Shown piece after piece: positions 25,955 through 34,753 of a stretch of DNA of 64,000 nucleotides. How positions within the stretch are numbered: the first letter of the stretch is position 1; the number at the start of each line of letters is the position of its first letter. The DNA is taken from positions 1 through 64,000 of the forward strand of contig JAEXGR010000005.1 of assembly GCA_023450745.1 (NCBI GenBank), written 5' to 3'. Both the position numbers and the translations under genes were made by a program. The notes below the pieces were generated by a model. The model saw only the letters and a program-made list of their open reading frames with translations. It had not been told where the DNA came from and did no database searches. The stretch is from Synergistota bacterium. GTDB lineage: Bacteria; Synergistota; Synergistia; Synergistales; Synergistaceae.

Positions 25955-27266
25955 GCGCCTTGTCACCCGTTTCGACGAGCGGCTTTTCCGCGCCCTCAAC
26001 CGCGCCCTTCGTTACGGTAAGCGAGGTAACGTTAGAGGACCTGTTCGGTATCTCATACTGAAGGTCGAGCATGAGCCGCTCAAGGATGGTGCGGAGGCCG
26101 CGGGCGCCGGTGTTGAGCTTGGAGGCCTTTTCCGCAATCGTCTTCACGGCGTCTTCGGTGAACTCCAGGTCGATATCCTCAAGCGCGAAGAGTTTTCGGT
26201 ACTGCTTAAGGGGAGCGTTCTTCGGCTCCTTGAGGATCTGGACGAGCGCCTCCTCGGAGAGCGCCTCGAGCGCCACAAGGACTGGGAGACGGCCGATGAA
26301 CTCCGGGATAAAGCCGTAAGAGCGCAGGTCGTCAGGTTCCAGTTTTTTTAGGAGCTCGGAGTTGTTGTGCTTATTGACGTTCGAGTTAATCTCTCCGCCA
26401 AAGCCGAGCTGCTTTTCATTGGTCCGCTGCGAGATGATCTTTTCCAGACCGTCGAAGGCGCCGCCGCAGATAAAGAGGATGTTGCTGGTGTCGATGGGAA
26501 TCATCTCCTGGCTGGGATGCTTGCGCCCGCCCTTTGGGGGAATGTTCGCCACCGTGCCCTCAATTATCTTCAGCAGCGCCTGCTGGACGCCCTCGCCGGA
26601 GACGTCGCGCGTGATCGAAGTCGATTCCGATTTACGCGCGATCTTATCGATCTCGTCAATATAGATGATGCCGCGCTCCGCCGCCTGTATGTCAAAATCA
26701 GCGGCCTGCAGGAGGCGCAGGAGGATATTCTCCACGTCTTCGCCGACATAGCCGGCTTCGGTCAGAGTCGTCGCGTCCGTCATCGCAAAGGGTACGTGCA
26801 GCATCTTCGCGAGCGTCTGCGCAAGCAGCGTCTTGCCGCTGCCGGTGGGACCGACGAGGAGGACGTTGCTCTTGGGCAGCTCTACGTCGTCGTCGCCGAC
26901 AGCCGGGTTCAGCAGTCTCTTGTAGTGGTTGTAGACCGCCACGGAGAGAACCTTTTTCGCCTGGGCCTGCCCGATCACATACTGGTCGAGAAATTCTTTT
27001 ATCTCTGCCGGTTTGGGCAGTTTGTCTATTGACGGAAGAGAGGTGTAATCAGGTTTTGTCTTATCCTGTGCTCTCTCCGGCTCTTCGACGCCAAGATTTT
27101 CTCCTCTCAGCAGGATGCTGCAGAGGTGGACGCAGTCGGAGCATATAAAGACGTTTGACTGCTGTCCGGCGAACAGCCTCGCGACGTCGTTCTGCGATTT
27201 TCCGCAGAACGAGCAGTGATTCTTCTTTCTTTCTTTAAACACATTTCCATTTTTATTATCATACAT
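25941..27266 (-). CDS. clpX: ATP-dependent Clp protease ATP-binding subunit ClpX
   Basis: ClpX is the AAA+ unfoldase that feeds substrates to ClpP. The N-terminal C4 zinc-binding domain is visible (CSFCGK and CSDCV). It is followed by Walker A GPTGSGKTLLAQ, Walker B YIDEIDKIA, the pore-loop region and the C-terminal IGRLPVLVAL segment with the ClpP-contacting loop region. I chose ATG at 27266 because AGGTG lies nine bases upstream; a GTG four codons earlier falls within that site. A hairpin between clpP and clpX may reduce read-through. Confidence 0.97.
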   Translation of the reverse strand: MYDNKNGNVFKERKKNHCSFCGKSQNDVARLFAGQQSNVFICSDCVHLCSILLRGENLGVEEPERAQDKTKPDYTSLPSIDKLPKPAEIKEFLDQYVIGQAQAKKVLSVAVYNHYKRLLNPAVGDDDVELPKSNVLLVGPTGSGKTLLAQTLAKMLHVPFAMTDATTLTEAGYVGEDVENILLRLLQAADFDIQAAERGIIYIDEIDKIARKSESTSITRDVSGEGVQQALLKIIEGTVANIPPKGGRKHPSQEMIPIDTSNILFICGGAFDGLEKIISQRTNEKQLGFGGEINSNVNKHNNSELLKKLEPDDLRSYGFIPEFIGRLPVLVALEALSEEALVQILKEPKNAPLKQYRKLFALEDIDLEFTEDAVKTIAEKASKLNTGARGLRTILERLMLDLQYEIPNRSSNVTSLTVTKGAVEGAEKPLVETGDKAHGAE

Positions 27267-27290
27267 GCGAACAGGCACCTCGCAACAAAA

Positions 27291-27318
27291 TGAGGGGATC
27301 CCCGCTGGAATCCCCTCA
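27291..27318 (-). terminator. Hairpin between clpP and clpX (terminator or attenuator)
   Basis: Nine-base arms, TGAGGGGAT and ATCCCCTCA, are followed on the minus strand by TTTTGTTG. The T tract is short and clpX lies only 25 bases further, so partial termination that sets the clpP:clpX ratio is more likely than a full stop. Confidence 0.6.
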
Positions 27319-27326
27319 TCAGATTT

Positions 27327-27911
27327 TTAGCGTTTTTCGATTATCTTATCGACGATTCCATATTTAAAAGCCTCTTCCGCTGACATGTAGTAATCTCTGT
27401 CCGTGTCGGCTTCAATTTTGTCCAGAGGCTGGCGGGTGTGTCTTGCCAGTATCTCGTTGAGTGTCGCGCGCGTTTTGAGGATCTCTTTCGCGTGTATCTC
27501 GATGTCGGAAGCCTGGCCCTGCATGCCGCCCATCGGCTGGTGAATCATTATCTTCGCGTTGGGCAGGGCGAGCCTCTTGCCGTCGGCGCCCGCCGTGAGG
27601 AGCACCGCGCCCATGCTCGCCGCCATGCCGAGGCAGATCGTCGAGACATTGGGGCGGATATACTGCATTGTGTCGTATATCGCGAGTCCCGCCGAAACCG
27701 ACCCTCCCGGACTATTTATATAGAGGGAGATATCCTTGTCGGGGTCTTCGCTCTCTAAGAAAAGCATCTGAGCCACCACAAGGTTTGCGACGGTATCGTC
27801 GATCGCAGTGCCAAGGAATATTATCCTATCCTTCAGGAGGCGGCTGTATATATCATAGGAACGCTCTCCTCTTCCCGACTGCTCTACAACTATAGGAACG
27901 TAGTAAGACAT
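27327..27911 (-). CDS. clpP: ATP-dependent Clp protease proteolytic subunit
   Basis: ClpP is the serine peptidase that forms the double heptameric barrel partnered with ClpX. The catalytic triad is in place: Ser99 (MAASMGA), His124 (IMIHQPMGG) and Asp173. The SPGG oxyanion segment is at 67-70. The 194-residue length is typical, with a very short propeptide if any. A GGAGG site precedes the ATG. The tig-clpP-clpX-lon order is a conserved bacterial quality-control cluster. Confidence 0.98.
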   Translation of the reverse strand: MSYYVPIVVEQSGRGERSYDIYSRLLKDRIIFLGTAIDDTVANLVVAQMLFLESEDPDKDISLYINSPGGSVSAGLAIYDTMQYIRPNVSTICLGMAASMGAVLLTAGADGKRLALPNAKIMIHQPMGGMQGQASDIEIHAKEILKTRATLNEILARHTRQPLDKIEADTDRDYYMSAEEAFKYGIVDKIIEKR

Positions 27912-27973
27912 TATAATATTCCTCCTTCTATCCCTTATTTTATCTTCGGTCTTGTAAAATCGGGCGGGAAGCG

Positions 27974-29332
27974 TTACTCCGCCTCTTTTTCGACCTTTTC
28001 TTCAGCTTTCTTCTTCGGGACCTCGGTGACCTTCACGGCGGTTACGAGATAGTCGACCGTCTTGCGGTTGCGGATCTTCTCGGCCATTTCAAACAGCCGG
28101 TCACGGTCCTCGTAGATGTAATTCTGGAGTTTCTGCGGGTCGATGCCGGACATGCGCGCGATCGAGGTGATCTCCTGCGTGAGTTCCTCCGGGGTCCACT
28201 CGATGTCGTTAGCGTCGGCGACCGCCTCCAGAACGAGCGCGCGTTTTACGATGTTTCTCGCCGCCGTGTCAAGCTCCGCCTCGTACCCCTCTTTGCTCAT
28301 GCCGCTCTTCTCAAAGAACTCGTCCATCGTCATGTTGTTCTCCCGCTTGATCCTCTCGGCCTGCTGCTTTTTGATCGAATCCTTCTGGCGGTCGACGAGC
28401 GTCTGCGGCACTTCAACCTCAACCATGCCGGCGATTTGGTTGACGATGGCGTCCTTGAGGTTTTCCTTGCTCTGGTTCTCCGCGGCGGCCTCAAGCTGTC
28501 TTCTGACCTCCGCCTTGAACTCATCTATCGTCTTGTGCTTCGACTGGGTGATTTCAACGACGAGTTCGTCGCTCAGTTCGGGAGCGGTCTTTTTCATTAT
28601 GCCAAGAATCTCGATCTCATAGCGGCTTTTGACGGCGTGGTCCTTCTTTGCCTCTTCGCCCTCGATGGGCAGCTCTACCGAGACCGTGTCTCCAGGAACC
28701 TTGCCGACGATGGCTTCGACGACTTCGGGGCGCATAGTATCGGCGCCGAGGAAGATCTCCGTCTTCTGCTCCTCTTCGGCCTTCTTTTCGCTGCCGTCTT
28801 CGTAGTAGATGAACGTATCGTACTTGACGGAGACATAGTCGTCCTTCGTCAGGGGGCGGTCCTCATAGGTCGGAACTACTTCGGCGCGGCTCTCCACAAT
28901 GCGCTTCACCTGATCTTCGACCATCTGGTCCGTCGTCTCATATATCGTCTTTTCAGCCTCGATCTCCGCAAGGTCGGGGAGGTCGAACTGCGGCGTCACT
29001 TCAAACTTCGCCGTAACTTCAAAGCCCTCGCCGTCTTTGATTTCGCCGGGCTTCACTTCAGGTTCGGCGATGAGCTTAAGCTCATATTCCTCTATCATCT
29101 TGTCGATAGCGTCAGGAACGAGGTTCTCTATCGTTTCAGCGAAAACGGCCTCTTTCGGGAAATAGAGCTCGAGGGTCTTGCGGGGGATCTTTCCTTTACG
29201 GAAACCCTTTATATTGGCCTGCTTAGATATCTTTTTGTAGGTGCTTTCCACGGCTTTCGTTACCTCTTCGGCCGTGAACTGAGCCTTGGCCTCCACGATG
29301 TTCTTTTCCTGCGAAAGTATTTCGGTCTTCAA
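27974..29332 (-). CDS. tig: Trigger factor
   Basis: This ribosome-associated chaperone and peptidyl-prolyl isomerase binds nascent chains at the exit tunnel. The N-terminal ribosome-binding signature GFRKGKIPR is near residue 43. An FKBP-like PPIase domain follows (about 150-245), then the long helical chaperone domain and an acidic/lysine-rich tail. At 452 residues it is full length. The start is TTG at 29332, with AAGGGG eight to nine bases upstream and no alternative ATG. It is the first gene of the tig-clpP-clpX-lon-engB-valS-folC-pgeF series. Confidence 0.96.
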   Translation of the reverse strand: MKTEILSQEKNIVEAKAQFTAEEVTKAVESTYKKISKQANIKGFRKGKIPRKTLELYFPKEAVFAETIENLVPDAIDKMIEEYELKLIAEPEVKPGEIKDGEGFEVTAKFEVTPQFDLPDLAEIEAEKTIYETTDQMVEDQVKRIVESRAEVVPTYEDRPLTKDDYVSVKYDTFIYYEDGSEKKAEEEQKTEIFLGADTMRPEVVEAIVGKVPGDTVSVELPIEGEEAKKDHAVKSRYEIEILGIMKKTAPELSDELVVEITQSKHKTIDEFKAEVRRQLEAAAENQSKENLKDAIVNQIAGMVEVEVPQTLVDRQKDSIKKQQAERIKRENNMTMDEFFEKSGMSKEGYEAELDTAARNIVKRALVLEAVADANDIEWTPEELTQEITSIARMSGIDPQKLQNYIYEDRDRLFEMAEKIRNRKTVDYLVTAVKVTEVPKKKAEEKVEKEAE

Positions 29333-29647
29333 TTTATTTTTCCCCTTTCAAATTATTACAACACTCTATGTTCAACCATAGCATTTTACCATAACTAACC
29401 ATTTTCCACACACAAATATTGTGGAAAATTTTCAAAATATGTGCCAATTCACTAAAAATTGCCGGATGCCGTCGTCGTCTCTCCGTCTTAATACGCCGCC
29501 GCCCTCTTGCGCCGCATACTTCCACGCCAACAAGGGGAAAATCGCCGAGACGCGCGGCTGTGTAACGCGCACAAATATATCACAGCCTGCCCCGGCTGAA
29601 AAGCGGTATTTTCCGGACGCTGCTTTTATGAGCCTCAGGCCCTTGTA
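29333..29647. other. Intergenic region between tig and the NSS transporter gene
   Basis: No gene is supported. It must hold the tig promoter; I can point to a TAAAAT about 55 bases upstream of the TTG but no matching -35. It also contains the inverted DnaA-box-like pair at 29402-29428. Short weak hairpins near 29583-29598 could end the upstream transporter transcript. Confidence 0.5.
29402..29428. promoter_or_regulatory. Inverted pair of DnaA-box-like nonamers upstream of tig
   Basis: TTTTCCACA at 29402-29410 and its reverse complement TGTGGAAAA at 29420-29428 form a perfect 9-base inverted repeat with a 9-base centre. Each arm matches the loose DnaA-box consensus TTWTNCACA. It lies about 70-95 bases upstream of the tig start codon. 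It could be a DnaA site, another dimeric regulator's operator or simply an RNA hairpin. Confidence 0.4.
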
Positions 29648-30988
29648 TCAGCCAATCCCGCCCGGTATGACGATGCCGAGTACCAACACGGCAATCGTCA
29701 ATACGCAGTAAACGTACTTGCTGAGCGGATATACCCACGCAGGCAGAGGTTTGGCGCGTCCTTTTTCAAGCTCCCGCTCAACATACTTTCTGCCGAAGAC
29801 CCAGAAGAACATGATTCCCGCCATACCGGCTCCGAGCGGACACACATAGATCGAGACAAAATCCATCCAGCCGCCGACTATCCCTTGAATGCAGGTGGAG
29901 ACGAGCGCGCCCGCGCCGGCAACGCAGAGGCAGGCCTGAAGGCGGCTGAATCCCCATCGCTCCTGCAACGTCGCAACCGGCGTTTCGTAGAGATTAATCA
30001 GCGAGGATACGCCGGCGAAGGTCACGGCCACGAAGAAAATAATTACGATCAAAGCGCCCCCGGGCATATTCTTAAACAGGTTGGGCAGGGCGATGAACAT
30101 CAGGCCGGGACCGCCAGAGTTCAGCTGGGCCCCCGTGGTCGCGATGGCGGGAATGATGACGAGCGCCGCGAGCATCGAAGCTATCGTATCAAAGACCGCG
30201 ACGTTGCGCGCCGAATCAAGGACGTCCTCTTTATCGCTGAGATAAGAGCCGTAGATTAGGGTGCCGTTGCCGGCGACGGAGAGGGAAAAGAAGGACTGCC
30301 CCATCGCGTATATCCAGGTCATAGGATCGCGCAGCCCCTTGGGATCGATGGTGAATATATACCGGTATCCGTTCGCGGCTCCCTCCTGAAAAAAGACGTA
30401 CACGCCAAGGCAGACGAAAAGAAGGAAAAAAAGCGGCATCATCACGCCGTTCGCCCGTTCGATGCCGTTTCCAATCCCCATGATGAGGATGAAAAAGGTC
30501 ACGGCGATGGCAATCCACTGCCAGAGATTATTGCCGAAGGCTACCGCCATGGAGCCGAACATCGCGCCGAAAGCCTCCGGCGATGCCGGGGCAAGCGTCG
30601 CGCCGCTGAACGCCCCAAAGGTATATTTGAATATCCATCCCACGACGACGGTATAGCCGATGGCCAGCGCAAGCGAGCCCAAAACCGGCACGACTCCCAG
30701 CGCCTCACCGACCGCGCCGCGACGGCCGCGTGATTCGACCGCCTTTTTGAAGGCTCCCATCGGGCCGGAGCGCGTTCCGCGCCCAAAGGCCATCTCCCCC
30801 GTCACGCCGGAAGAGGCGATCAAAAAGACAAAAATCAAATATGGTATGAGAAAGGTACCGCCGCCATAGCGCGATATGCGCTGCGGAAACATCCAAATAT
30901 TACCCATGCCGACGGCGGAGCCGATACAGGCCAAAATAAAGCCCCACTTGCTGATAAATCCGTCTCTGGTTGTTCTGTCGCCTGCCAT
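29648..30988 (-). CDS. Sodium-dependent transporter, NSS/SNF family
   Basis: This is a Na+-coupled symporter of the neurotransmitter:sodium symporter family; bacterial members carry amino acids such as leucine, tryptophan or tyrosine. The first unwound helix motif is clear (ASCIGSAVGMGNIWMFP-like near residue 17, followed by RYGGGTF). The 446-residue protein has about 11-12 membrane helices, the shorter bacterial form. GGGAG lies upstream of the ATG. The gene is alone, between tig and a long gene-poor stretch. Amino-acid uptake fits the fermentative lifestyle suggested by arcA/argF; the substrate cannot be read from sequence. Confidence 0.93.
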   Translation of the reverse strand: MAGDRTTRDGFISKWGFILACIGSAVGMGNIWMFPQRISRYGGGTFLIPYLIFVFLIASSGVTGEMAFGRGTRSGPMGAFKKAVESRGRRGAVGEALGVVPVLGSLALAIGYTVVVGWIFKYTFGAFSGATLAPASPEAFGAMFGSMAVAFGNNLWQWIAIAVTFFILIMGIGNGIERANGVMMPLFFLLFVCLGVYVFFQEGAANGYRYIFTIDPKGLRDPMTWIYAMGQSFFSLSVAGNGTLIYGSYLSDKEDVLDSARNVAVFDTIASMLAALVIIPAIATTGAQLNSGGPGLMFIALPNLFKNMPGGALIVIIFFVAVTFAGVSSLINLYETPVATLQERWGFSRLQACLCVAGAGALVSTCIQGIVGGWMDFVSIYVCPLGAGMAGIMFFWVFGRKYVERELEKGRAKPLPAWVYPLSKYVYCVLTIAVLVLGIVIPGGIG

Positions 30989-31386
30989 TGATTACCACTC
31001 TCCCGCTTAAAATTTCAGGATCGTCAATTACCGTCCCGCCGCGGTCGCTTCATGCCGCAGCCGTCGGTTTATCAACATGTTCGCGAAACAAATGATATCA
31101 CATGAGGCGCTATTTCGCCGCCCGCGATCTCATTAACCGCATTTTGTTCGCAGGCACGGACGCGGCGGCTGACAGAGGTAAAAGCCAAGCACAGCGAGCG
31201 GGTGCGTTATTCGCGAACGATCCGATACGCACACGGCCGCGGATCACAATCGCCCCCTATCTGCTGTCTTATTAGAATACGTAAGGCGCACTCACAGGGC
31301 TTGATTGGCGCAGATACTTACCGAATCGAGCTGTAAGAGTTGGCAAAAATGAATCCTGGAAGATATAACGCCGCGTGCGCCTTGCC
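30989..31386. other. Gene-poor region upstream of the NSS transporter gene
   Basis: I see no supported gene in either strand. Near the transporter there is a ribosome binding site, and a TTGACG at about 31020 is a possible -35 without a convincing -10. The composition resembles decayed coding DNA (GC-rich patches, no long open frame). Confidence 0.4.
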
Positions 31387-31387
31387 T

Positions 31388-31430
31388 GCTAAAAGAAAAA
31401 ACAAGCCGCTTGGCATTATCAAATGCCGGC
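31388..31430 (-). terminator. Probable intrinsic terminator downstream of the LuxR-type gene
   Basis: On the minus strand the hairpin GGCATT / AATGCC (arms at 31412-31417 and 31422-31427), extended by GCC/GGC across a bulge, is followed by a T-rich tract containing six T. It lies about 195 bases after the LuxR-type stop codon. A second small hairpin (31480-31497, seven-base arms) lies between them. Confidence 0.5.
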
Positions 31431-31625
31431 ACTTCTTATGAAAGAACGCCAACGGTTTGCAACCAACGTCTGAAGCGGCCGTGTCCCAACGGACACGACG
31501 CCAAGCGAACACCCAGCGGGTTCAAAGCTGGAACAATATCACACTAAAACAAAAGAAGGATAAAACGAACGCGCCGCAGCGACGTCCATATTTCTGCGAC
31601 GGTATAAGGCTGAGGCATTTTCGTA

Positions 31626-31883
31626 TCATATATCAATGTCGCGGATGCCCATGGCTTCAAGCTTACAACGAATAATTTCTTTCATTCTTTCCGTGGCGGC
31701 TTCGACGCGATTTCTGTATCCCCGTTTAATACATATTTTCTTGACATATATTCCGATGACCTTATCGGTCACCCCTAATTTTTCTCCGATTTCTTTGTTG
31801 CTAAGCCCCATAGCTAAACTATCAAGGACCGACAGCTCTATTTCCGTAAGGCTTACAGAGTAATTACGATTAACTTGCCGCAT
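31626..31883 (-). CDS. Stand-alone LuxR/GerE-type helix-turn-helix protein
   Basis: The 85-residue protein is essentially only a LuxR C-terminal DNA-binding domain: LTEIELSVLDSLAMGLSNKE, then IGEKLGVTDKVIGIYVKKI and a final RNRVEAA helix. Receiver, PAS or autoinducer domains are missing. The ATG has GAGG six bases upstream, so it looks like a real short gene rather than a truncated tail. A short unrelated C-terminal extension (MKEIIRCKLEAMGIRDIDI) follows the HTH. A solo GerE-like regulator is plausible; its targets are unknown. It stands alone in a gene-poor region. Confidence 0.8.
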   Translation of the reverse strand: MRQVNRNYSVSLTEIELSVLDSLAMGLSNKEIGEKLGVTDKVIGIYVKKICIKRGYRNRVEAATERMKEIIRCKLEAMGIRDIDI

Positions 31884-32504
31884 AAATTACCTCAACTCCA
31901 TTTTTATAGAAAATGTCATGGCGATCATCCCAAGCAGGAAACAACCATTTGTAGGCAGAGCCTCCTTGCTTTGCAGCCCTGTTTTCCCAGTTCTGCAAGC
32001 GTGCAATTCCCATTATTTCGTGTTTCGATTATCTCTTTTCCCGCGACAATACTAACCTGCATCATGAAACACACATCAAATGCGCAAACAAACAGTAATG
32101 GATTTATCAAGCATAAATAACCTAGATCCCTTTCTTTATATTTTACCGCTTCAAATAAAAAAGGCAAGCACTGTATTTTTATTATATTTTAATGGTAAAA
32201 TCATTTATTTCAAATTATTATTCAACTTTAACTAGTAATATTATATAATTGCTTCCAGTATTACGCAGAATAACGCAAATGGCATGTTTATTGGTAAAGA
32301 GCTAAAATTCGGCCATAGGCGTAAGGTCTGCGCTTTTGTTTTACTGGGGACAGGCAAAAGTAACGGCAATTCGTTTCTTGGATATATACTGGGCTTCACT
32401 GTGCGGCCAGTAATGCCGGACGACGGCATTTTTCCTTTTACATGAGGTTTGCAGGCTAATGACGCTGCCCGGCAGCGCCTGCGCGATAGTAAGCTTTCGT
32501 GCGT
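31884..32504. other. AT-rich gene-poor region
   Basis: Two minus-strand frames (31925-32167 and 32241-32528) are open but have no recognisable domain, no clear ribosome binding site and unlikely composition, so I do not call them. The stretch separates the LuxR-type gene from the divergently oriented DUF1848 gene and presumably contains the former's promoter. Confidence 0.4.
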
Positions 32505-32533
32505 TTGCCCTGTTGCGCGCGAACGCATATAAT
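32505..32533 (+). promoter_or_regulatory. Promoter of the DUF1848 gene
   Basis: There is a -35 TTGCCC (32505-32510), a 17-base spacer and a perfect -10 TATAAT (32528-32533). The expected start is near 32540, 20 bases before the ATG. Confidence 0.75.
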
Positions 32534-32559
32534 AATCTGGAAAGGATAATTATTTTTAA

Positions 32560-33504
32560 ATGATACTCAGCGTCAGCCGTAGAACCGACATTCCGACATA
32601 TTACTCCGAGTGGTTTCTAAACAGAATCCGCGAAGGATATGTCATGGTCAGAAATCCAATGAATTATCACCAAGTCAGCAAAATCAAAATAACGCCTGAC
32701 GTGGTTGACGGAATTGTCTTTTGGACAAAAAACCCGGCGCCGTTTTTGCCAAAGTTAAAAGAACTTGTATCGTATCACTATTACTTCCAGTTCACATTGA
32801 ACTCATACGCGGCTGATATCGAACCTGGAATACCGTTCAAGGGCACGCACATCATTCCTACATTTCAGAGGCTTTCCGAAAAGATCGGCCCCGGCAGGGT
32901 CATCTGGCGTTACGACCCTATTTTGCTCAGCGAAACATACACCATAGGCTACCACATAAAATACTTTGAGCGCCTGGTCCGTCTGCTCCACAATCACACT
33001 CAGAAATGTACTATCAGCTTCATCGACCTTTACAGAAGCACGCGGAATAACGTAAAGGACCTCGGAATGACATCGTTGAACGAAGAGCGCAAAGTCCTCT
33101 TGGCAGGGGCTCTGTCTGAAATCGCCCGCTCCTATGGGCTTGAAATGGATACATGCGCCGAAGACGCGGAGCTTGAAGCCTATGGGGTCACACATGCCCG
33201 CTGCGTGGACAGCCGTTTGATCGAAAAGATGTCGGGACATTCTCTGAAGGTTGAAAAAGACAAACACCAGAGGCCTGCCTGCGGCTGCATGGCAAGCATT
33301 GATGTCGGTGCGTACAACACCTGCCGCAGTGGATGCAAATACTGTTACGCAAACCACAGTCCCCAAACAGTCAATACAAACTCGTCAAAGCATATTCTGA
33401 CCTCCCCGTTGCTTTACGGTGAACTTACAAACGAGGATAGGGTCACAGAAAGAGCCGTAAAGTCGTGCCGCGTATGCTCTCAGCAAAATATTTTTATATC
33501 ATAG
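32560..33504 (+). CDS. DUF1848 family protein
   Basis: The opening ILSVSRRTDIP followed by the segment VRNPMNYHQVSKI and the FWTKNPAPF motif are characteristic of DUF1848, a conserved family of unknown function. The C-terminal third has a cysteine-rich module with CGCMASIDVG, TCRSGCKYCYAN and a final CRVCSQ. This suggests a metal site, possibly Fe-S with a radical-SAM-like C-x3-C-x2-C (the last four cysteine spacings are seen; the chemistry is inferred). The protein is 314 residues and apparently complete, with its own promoter and the AAGGA site typical of a single-gene unit. Confidence 0.88.
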   Translation: MILSVSRRTDIPTYYSEWFLNRIREGYVMVRNPMNYHQVSKIKITPDVVDGIVFWTKNPAPFLPKLKELVSYHYYFQFTLNSYAADIEPGIPFKGTHIIPTFQRLSEKIGPGRVIWRYDPILLSETYTIGYHIKYFERLVRLLHNHTQKCTISFIDLYRSTRNNVKDLGMTSLNEERKVLLAGALSEIARSYGLEMDTCAEDAELEAYGVTHARCVDSRLIEKMSGHSLKVEKDKHQRPACGCMASIDVGAYNTCRSGCKYCYANHSPQTVNTNSSKHILTSPLLYGELTNEDRVTERAVKSCRVCSQQNIFIS

Positions 33505-33584
33505 GCATTAAGAACAGACCGCTGAAAAGCGCCCCTCTGCTGCGTTGCAAATACTAAAAAGCCCCTGTTCCACGCTGCGCGCAT

Positions 33585-33612
33585 AAAAAACGGGGTCTCA
33601 TGAGAGACCCCT
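33585..33612 (-). terminator. Intrinsic terminator of the tRNA-Pro unit
   Basis: The hairpin has eight-base arms GGGGTCTC and GAGACCCC around ATGA. On the minus strand it is followed by six T. It lies 17 bases downstream of the tRNA 3' end. Confidence 0.85.
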
Positions 33613-33628
33613 AAACGGTGGCAATAAC

Positions 33629-33706
33629 TGGTCGGGATGGTCGGATTCGAACCGACGACCCCCTGCTCCCAAAGCAGGTGCGCTAACCAGGCTGCGCTAC
33701 ATCCCG
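33629..33706 (-). tRNA. tRNA-Pro (anticodon UGG)
   Basis: A full cloverleaf reads on the minus strand: acceptor CGGGATG paired with CATCCCG, a D arm with GTTAG, an anticodon stem CCTGC/GCAGG with loop TTTGGGA (anticodon UGG), and a T arm with GGTTCGAATCC. The discriminator is A and the CCA end is encoded (33629-33631). Confidence 0.97.
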
Positions 33707-33717
33707 AGTACTGAGAG

Positions 33718-33726
33718 ATTATACCA
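33718..33726 (-). promoter_or_regulatory. Extended -10 promoter of tRNA-Pro
   Basis: On the minus strand TGGTATAAT lies 12 bases before the mature tRNA 5' end. The -35 region is weak, as expected for an extended -10 promoter. Confidence 0.6.
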
Positions 33727-33761
33727 TGAGAATCGGTTTATGAAAGAGATATTTTTTGATT

Positions 33762-34682
33762 TTACGCTCCGGCGTCCGCGTCTATCCCCGATTTTACCTC
33801 CTGTATCTGCGCCATGAGGGTCGCAGCCAGAAGTATCGCACAGCCGGCCATCTCGCGTCCGGAGAGGCGTTCCCCAAGTACCAGATAACCGAAAACGGCG
33901 GCGAAGAGCGCCTCGGCGCTGAGGATTATACAGGTCGTTACCGGGCTCACATCTCTCTGCGCGGCCATCTGGAGCGTGTAGCAAATGCCGGTGCAGAAGA
34001 GCCCGGCGTATAGTATCGGCTGCCAGGAAGCCAGCAGCGGCCGCCATTCGGGGGCTTCCATCAGAAACATCGCCGCGGCGGAAAAGAGAGCCACCGTACC
34101 GAATTGAATTGTGGAAAGCTTTACCGCATCGTGATCTTTCGCGAAGCGATCACATATCATTATATGCGCCGCCCAGAAGAGGGCGCTTGCGAGAATAAGG
34201 GCGTCCCCCATCTCTATTTTTAAGTCTTCGTTGATCGAAAGCAGGTAGAGGCCTGCGGTGCTAAAGATAATGGCAAAAATGGTCAGCTTTGACGGTATCT
34301 TTTTCATGAAGAGCCCGTACACGGGGACGATGACGATATACATCGCCGTGATGAAGGCGGCCTTGCCAGCCGTCGTAAAAAGCAGCCCGACCTGCTGGAG
34401 GCCGGAGGCGATAAAGAGCGCGCCGCCGCAGAGAATGCCGCACTTGAAGCAGCCGCGCCATTCGGAGACGACGGCAGGATCACCGCCGCTTTCCGCTCTC
34501 CTTCTTCTTTCCATCACCAGGGCGAAAGGAATCAGAAAAAAGAGCGCGACCACATATCTTGCCGTGCAGAAGGTAAAGGGGCCGATAAATTCCATTCCCA
34601 TTATCTGGGCGACAAAGGAGGTGCCCCATATCAAAGAGGCGGTTGAAAGCATTACTACAGAGAGCATACGGCGGTTAATCAT
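33762..34682 (-). CDS. DMT-superfamily transporter (EamA family)
   Basis: This inner-membrane carrier has two EamA repeats, about ten hydrophobic helices in all. The family features SLIWGTSFVAQ in the first helix and the second-repeat LSAEALFAAVFGYLVLGE near the end are clear. Members export amino acids or metabolites, or take up nucleotide sugars; no substrate can be assigned. I chose ATG at 34682, seven bases after GGAG; a TTG two codons upstream is also in frame. It lies 71 bases after the methyltransferase gene on the same strand and could be co-transcribed with it. Confidence 0.9.
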   Translation of the reverse strand: MINRRMLSVVMLSTASLIWGTSFVAQIMGMEFIGPFTFCTARYVVALFFLIPFALVMERRRRAESGGDPAVVSEWRGCFKCGILCGGALFIASGLQQVGLLFTTAGKAAFITAMYIVIVPVYGLFMKKIPSKLTIFAIIFSTAGLYLLSINEDLKIEMGDALILASALFWAAHIMICDRFAKDHDAVKLSTIQFGTVALFSAAAMFLMEAPEWRPLLASWQPILYAGLFCTGICYTLQMAAQRDVSPVTTCIILSAEALFAAVFGYLVLGERLSGREMAGCAILLAATLMAQIQEVKSGIDADAGA

Positions 34683-34753
34683 TGACAATCTCCAGCTGGG
34701 TAAAATTTATAAATTATCGTATCGCGAACACGCAGGAGATTATACATCATACG

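Noticed and set aside
31925..32528. Two minus-strand frames of 80 and 95 codons
   Set aside because: No ribosome binding site, no family resemblance and atypical composition.
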